Origin: Clostridia bacterium
Lineage (GTDB): Bacteria; Bacillota; Clostridia; Oscillospirales; CAG-272
NCBI GenBank assembly: GCA_024404435.1
Contig: JAKSPW010000004.1
Coordinates: 1-18,692 of the forward strand
DNA: 18,692 nt
Direction: 5' to 3'
Shown here: piece after piece, positions 1 through 6,390 of the stretch
Numbering within the stretch: the stretch's first letter is position 1
Layout of the letters: each line of letters starts with the position of its first letter
Notes under the pieces: generated by a model
Told to the model about the DNA's origin: nothing
The model's database searches: none
The model's input: the letters and a program-made list of their open reading frames with translations, nothing else
Position numbers and translations under genes: made by a program

Positions 1-560
1 GAGATGGACGTCTTGCAGTGCGGGCACCAGTTGATGATGCGCTCGCCGCGGTAGATGAGTCCCTTTTCGTAGAGCTGTACGAACACCTTGCGGACTGCCT
101 CGGAGCAGCCCTCGTCAAGGGTGAATCTCTCTCTTGTCCAGTCGCAGGAGGAGCCGAGCTTCTTGAGCTGCTCGATGATCCTTCCGCCGTATTTCTTTCT
201 CCATTCCCAGGCGCGCTCGAGGAATGCCTCACGGCCGATGTCCTCTTTCGTGATGCCCTCTTTGCGCATTGCCTCGACGATCTTCGCTTCCGTTGCGATG
301 GAGGCGTGGTCGGTTCCGGGCACCCAGAGGGTGTTGAAGCCCTTCATCCTCTTGTAACGGATAAGGATATCCTGAAGGGTGTTGTCGAGTGCGTGGCCCA
401 TGTGGAGCTGTCCCGTGATGTTCGGAGGCGGAATAACGATCGTGAAGTGATCGGCGTCGTCACGTCCGTTCGGAGTGAAGCAGCCGTCGTTTACCCACGA
501 GTTGTAGATCCTTTCCTCGAAATCGGCGGGATTATAGGTTTTTGCGAGTTCTTTTCTCAT
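1..560 (-). CDS. valS: Valyl-tRNA synthetase, N-terminal part (runs off the window)
   Basis: Class I aminoacyl-tRNA synthetase that charges tRNA-Val in the cytoplasm. The first 186 residues are visible on the complementary strand, starting [16 protein letters not shown] at 560. The class I signature appears as [15 protein letters not shown] (HMGH at about residues 53-56), followed by the [15 protein letters not shown] block near residues 77-90, both typical of ValS rather than IleS or LeuS. A CPHC pair lies near the truncated end. The start is set by AAAGGA about 9 nt upstream. The KMSKS loop, anticodon-binding domain and C-terminal coiled coil lie outside the window. A T-box leader and sigma-A promoter precede the gene, so it should be induced when tRNA-Val is uncharged. 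The identity is secure from the visible motifs; the reading frame continues past base 1. Confidence 0.96.
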   Translation of the reverse strand, partial: MRKELAKTYNPADFEERIYNSWVNDGCFTPNGRDDADHFTIVIPPPNITGQLHMGHALDNTLQDILIRYKRMKGFNTLWVPGTDHASIATEAKIVEAMRKEGITKEDIGREAFLERAWEWRKKYGGRIIEQLKKLGSSCDWTRERFTLDEGCSEAVRKVFVQLYEKGLIYRGERIINWCPHCKTSI

Positions 561-597
561 TTTATCTATATCCTTTCGGTTTGTTTATTCTTTCGGA

Positions 598-692
598 GTG
601 AAGTTCTGCCTGCGGCAGAGTGAAGTGCCGCCTGCGGCGGCGTGAAGTTTTGCCTTCGGCAAAGTGAAGTATTTTGCCGCGGTGCGGCAAAA
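598..692. repeat. Tandem hairpin array A, linker GTGAAGT
   Basis: Four perfect small palindromes are separated by the 7-mer GTGAAGT (598-604, 620-626, 642-648, 664-670). The stems are TCTGCC/GGCAGA with loop TGC (605-619), GCCGCC/GGCGGC with loop TGC (627-641), TTTGCC/GGCAAA with loop TTC (649-663) and TTTTGCCGC/GCGGCAAAA with loop GGT (672-692). The linker is constant while the stems differ, so stem sequence is free but pairing is kept. The array lies inside the transcribed leader of valS, between the T-box terminator and the ribosome binding site. Its function is unknown. Confidence 0.85.
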
Positions 693-696
693 AGAT

Positions 697-922
697 AAAA
701 AATCGTCCTGACGTATCAGGACGATTTTTTCGCGGTACCACCTGACTTCACGCGTAATGCGTGCAGCTCATGTTTCCTTAACGCGGAACACGGCGCGGAC
801 TACGTTTCACCCGCGCGGCTCTGAAGCGACTTCACGGGGGCTTGTCTGCGGCGCTCTCACCTTCCGCCGCTCTCTTTGAGACTGCATTCTCGCTACTGCT
901 CTTCGTTATTGCCTTTTAACAG
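697..922 (-). promoter_or_regulatory. T-box leader of valS with terminator/antiterminator
   Basis: The conserved T-box AGGTGGTACCGCG is read on the complementary strand at 743-731. It is followed by the usual CGTCCT block and an intrinsic terminator at 730-697 (stem AATCGTCCTGA/TCAGGACGATT, loop TACG, then T residues). This is the tRNA-sensing riboswitch class that reads the charging state of a matching tRNA. A GUC valine codon at 830-828, in the context GTGAAGTCGC, is a reasonable specifier candidate and agrees with the downstream gene. I did not fold Stem I in full, so the specifier is an inference. Confidence 0.93.
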
Positions 923-926
923 GATT

Positions 927-955
927 AGTATAGCACCGCGAGAGGTTTTTGTCAA
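927..955 (-). promoter_or_regulatory. Sigma-A promoter of valS
   Basis: TTGACA (955-950), a 17 nt spacer and TATACT (932-927) on the complementary strand, with TGC just before the -10 (extended -10). A run of C precedes the -35 box. Transcription would start near 920, immediately before the T-box leader. Confidence 0.88.
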
Positions 956-963
956 GGGGGGAT

Positions 964-998
964 AATTAATAATGAATGATGAATAATGAATAATGAAT
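964..998. repeat. Heptamer tandem array upstream of the valS promoter
   Basis: Five 7 bp units (AATTAAT, AATGAAT, GATGAAT, AATGAAT, AATGAAT) end 8 nt before the valS -35 box. In promoter orientation the unit reads ATTCATT. Similar heptamer arrays precede two other promoters in this window. Confidence 0.75.
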
Positions 999-1008
999 AT
1001 TTTCGGAT

Positions 1009-1030
1009 CATTTCCGCCTCGGCGGAAATG
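1009..1030. repeat. Perfect palindrome with ATTTCCGCC stem
   Basis: The stem CATTTCCGCC/GGCGGAAATG with 2 nt loop TC sits midway between the divergent valS and beta-helix promoters. The same ATTTCCGCC/GGCGGAAAT stem recurs at 3285-3304 with flanks in the opposite orientation (GTAC on the other side). Confidence 0.75.
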
Positions 1031-1042
1031 TACATTGTAAAA

Positions 1043-1070
1043 GCTTAAGGCTTAAGGCTTAAGGCTCTAA
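1043..1070. repeat. Heptamer tandem array upstream of the beta-helix promoter
   Basis: Three exact copies of GCTTAAG plus a degenerate GCTCTAA end 14 nt before the -35 box at 1085. The unit matches the GCTYAAK heptamer family at 10810-10851. Confidence 0.8.
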
Positions 1071-1084
1071 ATGCCAAATCCCCC

Positions 1085-1113
1085 TTGACCTTCGGGCGAA
1101 ACTGTGCTATCAT
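1085..1113 (+). promoter_or_regulatory. Sigma-A promoter of the beta-helix gene
   Basis: TTGACC (1085-1090), a 17 nt spacer and TATCAT (1108-1113) with TGC just before the -10. It is preceded by CCCC, as at the valS promoter. The transcript would begin about 35 nt before the ATG. Confidence 0.8.
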
Positions 1114-1156
1114 TGAGTTGGCGCAAAAGCACAAATATTCTTCTTGTGAGGTAACT

Positions 1157-3211
1157 ATGGAAAATCTCAAATACAACACTCCCGTCGTGAAAAGCACGTT
1201 CACCGAAAAAGAATATCCTCTCGTGACCGACGCGGACGTTTACGTCTCTGTTTCGGGCGACGACTCCGCAGACGGATCGTTTGCTCATCCCGTGAGGACT
1301 TTTGAGGGTGCCCGCGATCTCGTCAGAAAAAAGAAAAAGACGGCAAAGGGCGAGATCAGGGTCGCGTTCATGGCAGGAGAGTACGGCAGGCTCGAGGGAC
1401 TTTCTCTCACCGCCGAGGACGCCGGCACGGAAGAGACACCTATAAAATACTGCAAGTACGGCGACGGAGATGTCGTTTTCGACAACGGACTGTCCCTCTT
1501 CGGAAAGGACTTCAAAAAGCTTTCTGACGGCGAAAAGGCTCTTTTCCCCGAAAAGGCCGCAGATCATATAAGGAAGCTTTCTCTTGACTCCGTTTTCCCC
1601 GACGGTATGCCGGAGGACGTCAAGATCTTCGGCGGAGACAAGCCGATCTGGGAGGCGAGATTCCCGAACAAGAACGACGGCAGAGACGTTTACATGAAAT
1701 TCATGCTTCAGGTGTTTGAGAACAAGAAAAACATTTACGACCCGAGGCTGAAGATCCTTTCTCCTCTCACCGGACAGCTTGAAAAGATCGCGGACTTCAC
1801 GGACGTGAAGCTCGTCGGATATATCATGTACGGCTGGAGAGTCAATTCGTTCTATATAGACTCGTACGACAAGACGACGCATATCATGGAGTTCGACCGC
1901 GAGAGGCTTCCCTCCGACTTTTATACAGGTGCTGCGGGAGCCGGAATCCGCACGCCGCAGATGCCGCTCGACGAGGTCTATCTGTCGAACGCGCCGGAGC
2001 TCCTCGACGACAACGGCGAGTACTGGTACGACAAGAAGAACAACGTGATCTACGTTTACGAGCCCGTCGAGGAGTATACGATCGGTCTCGGCGGAAAGTT
2101 CGCGTCTCTTGAGGGCGCGGATTACGTGACGTTCGAGGGACTTACGTTCAAAAACAACACGGACACGGCGATCACCTGCACGGATTCCGCTCACGTGACC
2201 TTCGACGGAGTGAAGATGAGCGGCGTCGCCGCCTGCATCACCGCTTCCGGGAATTCTGACTTCTTCACCGTCAGAAACAGCGAGTTCGAGAGATTCATCG
2301 GCTGCTGCATCAGGCTTGCGCCGACGAGACACCGCACGACGCTCGAGTCGAACCACATGGTGGTCGACAACAACTACGTCCACGACTTCGGCGACTCGAC
2401 GAGATTCAACAATCAGGCTGTAGCCGACGGAGCGATCGGCTCGGTCATCTCGCACAATTTCTTCAAGACGAGCCCGAACGGAGCAGTTAACCTCGGAATG
2501 CTCTCGACCGTCGAGTACAACGTCTTCGACAACCTCATGACATGCACGCAGGACTACGGCATCGTCTACACGTGGGAAGCGATCTCGACCGCAAGGCAGA
2601 ATCACATCAGATACAATCTGTTCACGAACATGTGCGGCGGCCAGACGTACGGAAACTACATCGACGATTTCTCACAGGATCAGTACATCTACGGCAATAT
2701 TTTCTATAAGTGCGGTGCGTGCGGAGTCATGCTCCACAATGCGCGCAACTGCTTCGTCTACGACAACTTCTTCTACGGCTGCGGCATGAACTCCAACGGC
2801 TACGGCTACTATAAGGACGGCGGCGTTCAGGAGGGACTTCTGCCCGACGGCACGGGCTGGGAGGCCGAGTTCGAAAGATACTACCGCGGACGCATCAACG
2901 AGGGCGAGGAAGGGTATGAGGTCTGGAAGGCTCAGTTCCCGTCTCTCTACGAGCTCGAGCCGGACGTTGAACATCCGGAGAACTACAACAGCTTCTTCTG
3001 CCCGTGGAACTCGATCCACCACAATCTGCTCGTCAACGCGACCTCGAACGTCTTTAACTGCGCGACCGAAAGGCTCGGCGACGTACACGACAACGAGTGG
3101 CTCGACGACAGCGAGAACCCGTACTTTGTCGACCCGACGCGCGGCGACTACACGCTGAAGGACGGCGTTACGTTCTTTGAGATACCGTTTGAGAAAATAG
3201 GACGCTATTGA
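1157..3211 (+). CDS. Right-handed parallel beta-helix protein, possible glycoside hydrolase
   Basis: A 684-residue protein beginning MENLKYNTPVVKS. The ATG at 1157 is chosen because GTGAGGT lies just upstream; longer reading upstream would run into the promoter. Residues 29-40 (YVSVSGDDSADG) match the opening strand of beta-helix carbohydrate enzymes. A TAEDAGTEETPIKY block follows, then a non-helical insert (about 110-260), then repeated coils such as VTFEGLTFKNN, VTFDGVKMSG and FFTVRNSEFERF through about residue 600. The layout resembles GH141-like and related beta-helix glycoside hydrolases or lyases, but I cannot assign a substrate or catalytic residues. There is no signal peptide or membrane segment, so it is probably cytoplasmic and would act on imported oligosaccharides. 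It is monocistronic, with its own promoter and terminator. The general fold is confident; the enzymatic role is not. Confidence 0.88.
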   Translation: MENLKYNTPVVKSTFTEKEYPLVTDADVYVSVSGDDSADGSFAHPVRTFEGARDLVRKKKKTAKGEIRVAFMAGEYGRLEGLSLTAEDAGTEETPIKYCKYGDGDVVFDNGLSLFGKDFKKLSDGEKALFPEKAADHIRKLSLDSVFPDGMPEDVKIFGGDKPIWEARFPNKNDGRDVYMKFMLQVFENKKNIYDPRLKILSPLTGQLEKIADFTDVKLVGYIMYGWRVNSFYIDSYDKTTHIMEFDRERLPSDFYTGAAGAGIRTPQMPLDEVYLSNAPELLDDNGEYWYDKKNNVIYVYEPVEEYTIGLGGKFASLEGADYVTFEGLTFKNNTDTAITCTDSAHVTFDGVKMSGVAACITASGNSDFFTVRNSEFERFIGCCIRLAPTRHRTTLESNHMVVDNNYVHDFGDSTRFNNQAVADGAIGSVISHNFFKTSPNGAVNLGMLSTVEYNVFDNLMTCTQDYGIVYTWEAISTARQNHIRYNLFTNMCGGQTYGNYIDDFSQDQYIYGNIFYKCGACGVMLHNARNCFVYDNFFYGCGMNSNGYGYYKDGGVQEGLLPDGTGWEAEFERYYRGRINEGEEGYEVWKAQFPSLYELEPDVEHPENYNSFFCPWNSIHHNLLVNATSNVFNCATERLGDVHDNEWLDDSENPYFVDPTRGDYTLKDGVTFFEIPFEKIGRY

Positions 3212-3213
3212 GC

Positions 3214-3243
3214 AAAAAAAGAAGCCGAAAGGCTTCTTTTTTT
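3214..3243 (+). terminator. Intrinsic terminator of the beta-helix gene
   Basis: Stem AAAAAAGAAGCC/GGCTTCTTTTTT with GAAA loop, starting 2 nt after the stop codon and ending in a T run. The A-rich 5' arm means it could also work on the other strand. Confidence 0.92.
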
Positions 3244-3281
3244 GAAGAGAAAAGAGAAGAGAGAAAAGAGAAGAGAAAAGG
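3244..3281. repeat. Homopurine GA-rich tract
   Basis: About 38 bp of only G and A, built from GAAGAGA and AAAGAGA units, directly after the terminator. It is low-complexity sequence with no coding or regulatory signal that I can name. Confidence 0.7.
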
Positions 3282-3284
3282 TAC

Positions 3285-3428
3285 ATTTCCGCCGTGGCGG
3301 AAATGAACATATCAATAATGGAGCGAAGCGAGAATTCATGACAGTCTGCCACGGCAGAGTGTCAATTCATGCTACCTGCCGCAGGCAGGTAATCGATTCA
3401 TGATTTTCCATCGGAAAATCAATTCATT
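3285..3428. repeat. Tandem hairpin array B, linker AATTCATG
   Basis: The array opens with palindrome ATTTCCGCC/GGCGGAAAT (3285-3304). AATTCATG or a near copy then recurs at 3333-3340, 3364-3371, 3395-3402 and 3421-3428. Between the copies are three unrelated hairpins: GACA.TCTGCC/GGCAGA.TGTC (3340-3363, one mismatch), TACCTGCC/GGCAGGTA with loop GCA (3373-3391) and GATTTTCC/GGAAAATC with loop ATC (3402-3420). The segment 3316-3341 is identical to 10701-10726 in array C. Confidence 0.85.
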
Positions 3429-3473
3429 TTCATCGAGAGATCATAGCCAAACAAAACGGCGGGAATAATTTCT

Positions 3474-3696
3474 CGGTAGGGGTCGGCGCCCTCGACGACC
3501 CGAATGAATTATACAAAATCATTTTGCCTTTGGAAATGCGTTTTTGCCTTTTATTCAATTTTTCAACATAGAATTCTTTTTGTGCACGGACGGGTCGTCG
3601 AGGGCTCGGAGCACGCGCGGAGCGGTGCGACTCCCTACGGCTTGCTGAAAATATTTGTACGGCTGTCCGGGTCGTCGAAGGCGCCGACCCCTACCG
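3474..3696. mobile_element. MITE-like element with 29 bp terminal inverted repeats
   Basis: The left end (3474-3502, starting CGGTAGGGGTCGGCGCC) and right end (3668-3696, ending GGCGCCGACCCCTACCG) are inverted copies with one mismatch in 29. A third partial copy of the inner end, CGGGTCGTCGAGGGC, is at 3591-3605, suggesting a nested or composite element. Each end can itself fold (GGGTCG/CGACCC). The A+T-rich interior holds no convincing gene. I see no target-site duplication beside the ends. No transposase is present, so any movement would be in trans. The call as a mobile element is an inference from structure. Confidence 0.55.
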
Positions 3697-3870
3697 TGGC
3701 TTGACTGCTGACATTAAGCGTTTCAGCCCGTCTGCCGCTTTTCTTTGACACCGTCAGCGCAAAGAAAAGCTGACAAAAGAAACGCCAATGGGGGGCTACT
3801 CGCCCCGGAGCACGCGCTTGTCGGTGCGACTCCCCGCCCCTCCTTGCCCAAAAAATGAGGGGCGAAAAAC
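3607..3870. repeat. Structured repeat block with direct repeats and strong stems
   Basis: A pattern of about 29 bp (CGGAGCACGCGC, 5 variable bases, GGTGCGACTCCC) occurs at 3607-3635 and again at 3806-3834. Strong stems follow the MITE-like element: GCTTTTCTTTG/CAAAGAAAAGC (3737-3747 with 3760-3770), an overlapping GTCAGC/GCTGAC (3753-3758 with 3769-3774), and CGCCCCTC/GAGGGGCG (3835-3842 with 3857-3864). Short open frames here encode low-complexity peptides that look spurious. I read this as an interspersed repeat or structured RNA of unknown function. Confidence 0.5.
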
Positions 3871-3944
3871 TTTTCAACTATTATAATGAACACTTTTGCC
3901 GCGGAAAAAGCGAACATAATAAAAAACGACGGGAATGGCAAGAC

Positions 3945-3974
3945 AAAAAAGGAACTGTTTTCACAGTTCCTTTT
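3945..3974 (-). terminator. Intrinsic terminator of the CorC/HlyC gene
   Basis: On the complementary strand the stem AAGGAACTGT/ACAGTTCCTT with loop GAAA is followed by a T run. The gene's TGA stop (3963-3961) lies at the loop, so the terminator overlaps the last codons. Confidence 0.92.
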
Positions 3975-5235
3975 CTTCTTCGGGTTCTTCTTTTCTCACC
4001 TTGACGGTGATCTCGAGGACTCTCTGGTTATCTGTTGACGTGACGGTGACGTCGAGATTGTCGTACGAGAACGTATCTCCCTCGACGGGCACGCGCCCTA
4101 TCTGCTCCATTACCCAGCCGCTGACCGTGATCGAGTCGGATTCTTCCTCTTCTTCAAGCTCAAAGAGCTCGAACAATTCGTCGAGGTCTGCGCTGCACTT
4201 GATCTTATAAGTATCTTCGCCGATCTTGGTGAACTCTTCGATGACCTCGTCGTGTTCGTCCCAGATCTCTCCGACAAGCTCCTCGAGGATATCCTCCATC
4301 GTGACGATGCCGAGCGTGCCGCCGAACTCGTCGGTGACGACCGCGATGTGGCTCTTCGTCTTCTGAAGGAGCTTCAGGATGTCCATGATCTTCATCGTCG
4401 GCGTGACGTAAACGGGAGCTTTCATTATTTCGGAAAGCGGCTTATCCGTTATCTTCGCACCGTCGTAAAAATCCTTCTGATGTACTACGCCGATTATGTT
4501 GTCTATCGACTCTCTGTAGACGGGCAGGCGGGAGAATCCCGTGTCCGTGAACACCTGCGCGATCTCTTCCTTCGGAGTGTCCTCCGAGACCCCCTCGATA
4601 TTCACGCGGGGAGTGAGGATCTCTTCCGCCTCCTGCTCGTTGAATTCAACGGCAGATCTGAGAAGCTCGCTTTCGTCACTGTCGATCTCGCCGCCTTCCT
4701 CGACGGCGTCGATGAGGGTGATGAATTCATCCGGCGTCATGCCCTTTTCCTCGGACACCTTGAAGATCTTCGAAAGAAGCTTCTTCCAGAGCGAGAAAAG
4801 GAAGTTCACGGGCGTGAGGATGAACATGAAAAAGCGGATCAGCGGAGCGGAAAAGGATGCGAACTTTTCGGGAGACTCCTTTGCGAGGCTCTTCGGGGAT
4901 ATTTCGCCGAAGATGAGGACGACTACCGTCGAGACTGCCGTCGCGACCGTCGCGCCGGTGCTCTCGCTCCTCATCACTTTGATGAAGAAGAGGGTTGCGA
5001 GAGACGTGAGAGTTATGTTCACGAGGTTGTTTCCGACGAGTATCGTCGAAAGAAGGCTGTCGTACTTTTCGGAAAGGTCAAGTACGCGCTCGGCTTTCCT
5101 GTCGCCCTTGTCGGCCTGGGTGCGCAGTCTCGTCTTGTTCATCGACGAGAACGCAGTCTCGGTTGCCGAGAAGTAGGCGGAAAGCATGACGAGCAGAACC
5201 ATGACGATTATCGTGATAATATCGCCTGAGCTCAT
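3961..5235 (-). CDS. CNNM/CBS-domain membrane protein, CorC/HlyC family
   Basis: A 424-residue membrane protein of the hemolysin-C/CorC (CNNM) family, whose members are implicated in magnesium and other divalent-cation transport. Domain order is complete. DUF21/CNNM occupies about residues 5-185, with hydrophobic segments near the N terminus, around 65-90, around 95-115 and 128-150. It contains the characteristic SATETAFSS and [12 protein letters not shown] motifs. Two CBS domains follow (about 205-325; [18 protein letters not shown] and [20 protein letters not shown]), then a C-terminal CorC_HlyC domain after about 340. The acidic tail ends EPEEEKEL. The SD GGAGGTGA sits 5 nt before the ATG but is half buried in a hairpin. 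It lies 202 bp downstream of the transketolase genes with no terminator between, so read-through is possible. The old name hemolysin should not be taken literally. Confidence 0.92.
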   Translation of the reverse strand: MSSGDIITIIVMVLLVMLSAYFSATETAFSSMNKTRLRTQADKGDRKAERVLDLSEKYDSLLSTILVGNNLVNITLTSLATLFFIKVMRSESTGATVATAVSTVVVLIFGEISPKSLAKESPEKFASFSAPLIRFFMFILTPVNFLFSLWKKLLSKIFKVSEEKGMTPDEFITLIDAVEEGGEIDSDESELLRSAVEFNEQEAEEILTPRVNIEGVSEDTPKEEIAQVFTDTGFSRLPVYRESIDNIIGVVHQKDFYDGAKITDKPLSEIMKAPVYVTPTMKIMDILKLLQKTKSHIAVVTDEFGGTLGIVTMEDILEELVGEIWDEHDEVIEEFTKIGEDTYKIKCSADLDELFELFELEEEEESDSITVSGWVMEQIGRVPVEGDTFSYDNLDVTVTSTDNQRVLEITVKVRKEEPEEEKEL

Positions 5236-5437
5236 TTTGTCACCTCCCGTAAAGCATTGCGGGAGTTTCGGTCCTTGCGGCAGGATCGGGGAGGTTTATC
5301 CATATTCTGTGAATATGATTTCGGCAGAGCGGTATCATCCTTTCTGATCTTTGCGTCGGGTGGCCGTTTCTCTGTCGGGGACAGACGGAGCTTCAATTTA
5401 CGGCTGAGCCGCACTTCCGCTGCCCGTATTTTTTTGA
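5236..5437 (-). promoter_or_regulatory. Structured 5' leader with SD-sequestering hairpin, unidentified
   Basis: This is the 202 bp between the transketolase C subunit and the CorC gene. It holds several stems: TCTGTC/GACAGA with loop GGG (5371-5385), CATATTC/GAATATG with loop TGT (5301-5317) and CTCCCG/CGGGAG (5244-5249 with 5260-5265). The last stem pairs the GGGAG of the SD (GGGAGGTGA) with an upstream copy, so it could mask translation. A 60-codon basic open frame here ends by ATGA overlap with the gene but looks spurious. I do not recognise a known riboswitch class, and no clear promoter is visible. Confidence 0.45.
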
Positions 5438-6376
5438 TTATTTGAGGGCGATTGCCTCTTTTGCCTTTGCTGCGATGGATGCGGCGTCGAGTCCGAAGTA
5501 GGAGATGAGCTCCTTAGCCGGGCCGCTTCTGCCGAACGTGTCGTTTACGCCGACTCTCTTGACGGGCGTCGGGCGCTTTTCGCTGAGGCACTCTGCGACT
5601 GCTGCGCCGAGACCGCCGATGACGGTGTGCTCTTCGCAGGTGACGATCGCGCCGCACTTCTCAGCCTCGCTGATAACGAGCTCCTCGTCGAGCGGCTTGA
5701 TGGTGTGGATGTTGACGACGGAGGCGGAGATGCCTTCGTTTGCAAGCAGTTCGCGGGCGAGGAGAGCCTGCTCGACTTCGATGCCCGTTGCGATGAGAGA
5801 AACGTCACATCCGTCAGCGAGCTTTACGCCCTTGCCGATCTCGAACTTGTAGTCGTCGCCGTTGAATACCGGCACTGCCATTCTTCCGAAGCGAAGGTAA
5901 ACGGGGCCGTTATATTCGATGGCAGCCTTGACTGCGAGTCTTGCTTCAACTGCGTCGGCGGGGTTGATGATGGTCATTCCGGGGATCGTGCGCATGAGGG
6001 CGATGTCCTCGCAGCACTGGTGTGTCGCGCCGTCTTCGCCGACGGTGATGCCCGCATGGGTAGCACCGATCTTGACGTTGCAGTGCGGGTAACCGATGGA
6101 GTTTCTGACCTGCTCGAAGCTTCTGCCTGCCGCGAACATTGCGAAGGAGGAAGCGAACGGGATCTTGCCCGTGAGGGAGAGACCGACGGCTACGCCGATC
6201 ATGTTGTTTTCGGCGATACCGCAGTCAAAGAATCTGTCGGGGAACGCCTTCTTGAACGTGCCCGTCTTCGTTGCAGCCGCGAGGTCAGCATCGAGGACTA
6301 CGAGATTTTCATATTCAGCGCCGAATTCGGCGAGAGCCTTACCGTAGGCTTCACGTGTTGCGATCTTATCAGCCAT
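5438..6376 (-). CDS. Transketolase, C-terminal subunit
   Basis: A 312-residue protein, the pyrimidine-binding plus C-terminal half of a split transketolase, which moves two-carbon units between sugar phosphates in the non-oxidative pentose phosphate pathway. It shows the Pyr-domain features: LVVLDADLAAATKT (about 25-38), DCGIAENNMIGVAVGLS with the conserved TPP-activating Glu, FASSFAMFAAGRSFEQVRNS, and GATHAGITVGEDGATHQ. The C-terminal domain follows from about residue 185. It starts 14 nt after the partner subunit stop. Its SD (AAGGAGG) overlaps that stop, indicating tight co-translation. A dxs-like or pyruvate-dehydrogenase E1-beta-like reading is less likely given the partner. Confidence in family and pairing is high; sugar specificity is not shown by the sequence. 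Confidence 0.94.
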   Translation of the reverse strand: MADKIATREAYGKALAEFGAEYENLVVLDADLAAATKTGTFKKAFPDRFFDCGIAENNMIGVAVGLSLTGKIPFASSFAMFAAGRSFEQVRNSIGYPHCNVKIGATHAGITVGEDGATHQCCEDIALMRTIPGMTIINPADAVEARLAVKAAIEYNGPVYLRFGRMAVPVFNGDDYKFEIGKGVKLADGCDVSLIATGIEVEQALLARELLANEGISASVVNIHTIKPLDEELVISEAEKCGAIVTCEEHTVIGGLGAAVAECLSEKRPTPVKRVGVNDTFGRSGPAKELISYFGLDAASIAAKAKEAIALK

Positions 6377-6390
6377 TATTCCGTTCCTCC

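Noticed and set aside
18..623. 201-codon open frame on the plus strand over valS and its leader
   Set aside because: The other strand encodes ValS signatures, and the frame runs into the hairpin array.
598..692. CRISPR array
   Set aside because: Constant parts are only 7-8 bp, the intervening parts are palindromic rather than unique spacers, lengths vary, and no cas genes are present.
1067..2605. 512-codon open frame antisense to the beta-helix gene
   Set aside because: Arg/Val-rich shadow created by the codon bias of the real gene; no SD, no recognisable domain, and it overlaps the promoter.
3635..3941. Small open frames (80 and 72 codons) in the repeat block
   Set aside because: Low-complexity peptides arising from repeat sequence, overlapping each other in two frames, without SDs.
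4252..5229. 325-codon open frame antisense to the CorC-family gene
   Set aside because: Compositional shadow of a clear two-domain protein on the other strand; no domain features.
5296..5304. DnaA box-like TTATCCATA
   Set aside because: A single imperfect match in a leader region, with no cluster of boxes or A+T-rich unwinding element.
5232..5414. 60-codon leader peptide before the CorC-family gene
   Set aside because: Although it ends with an ATGA overlap, its very basic composition follows from the structured G+C-rich leader and it has no clear SD.
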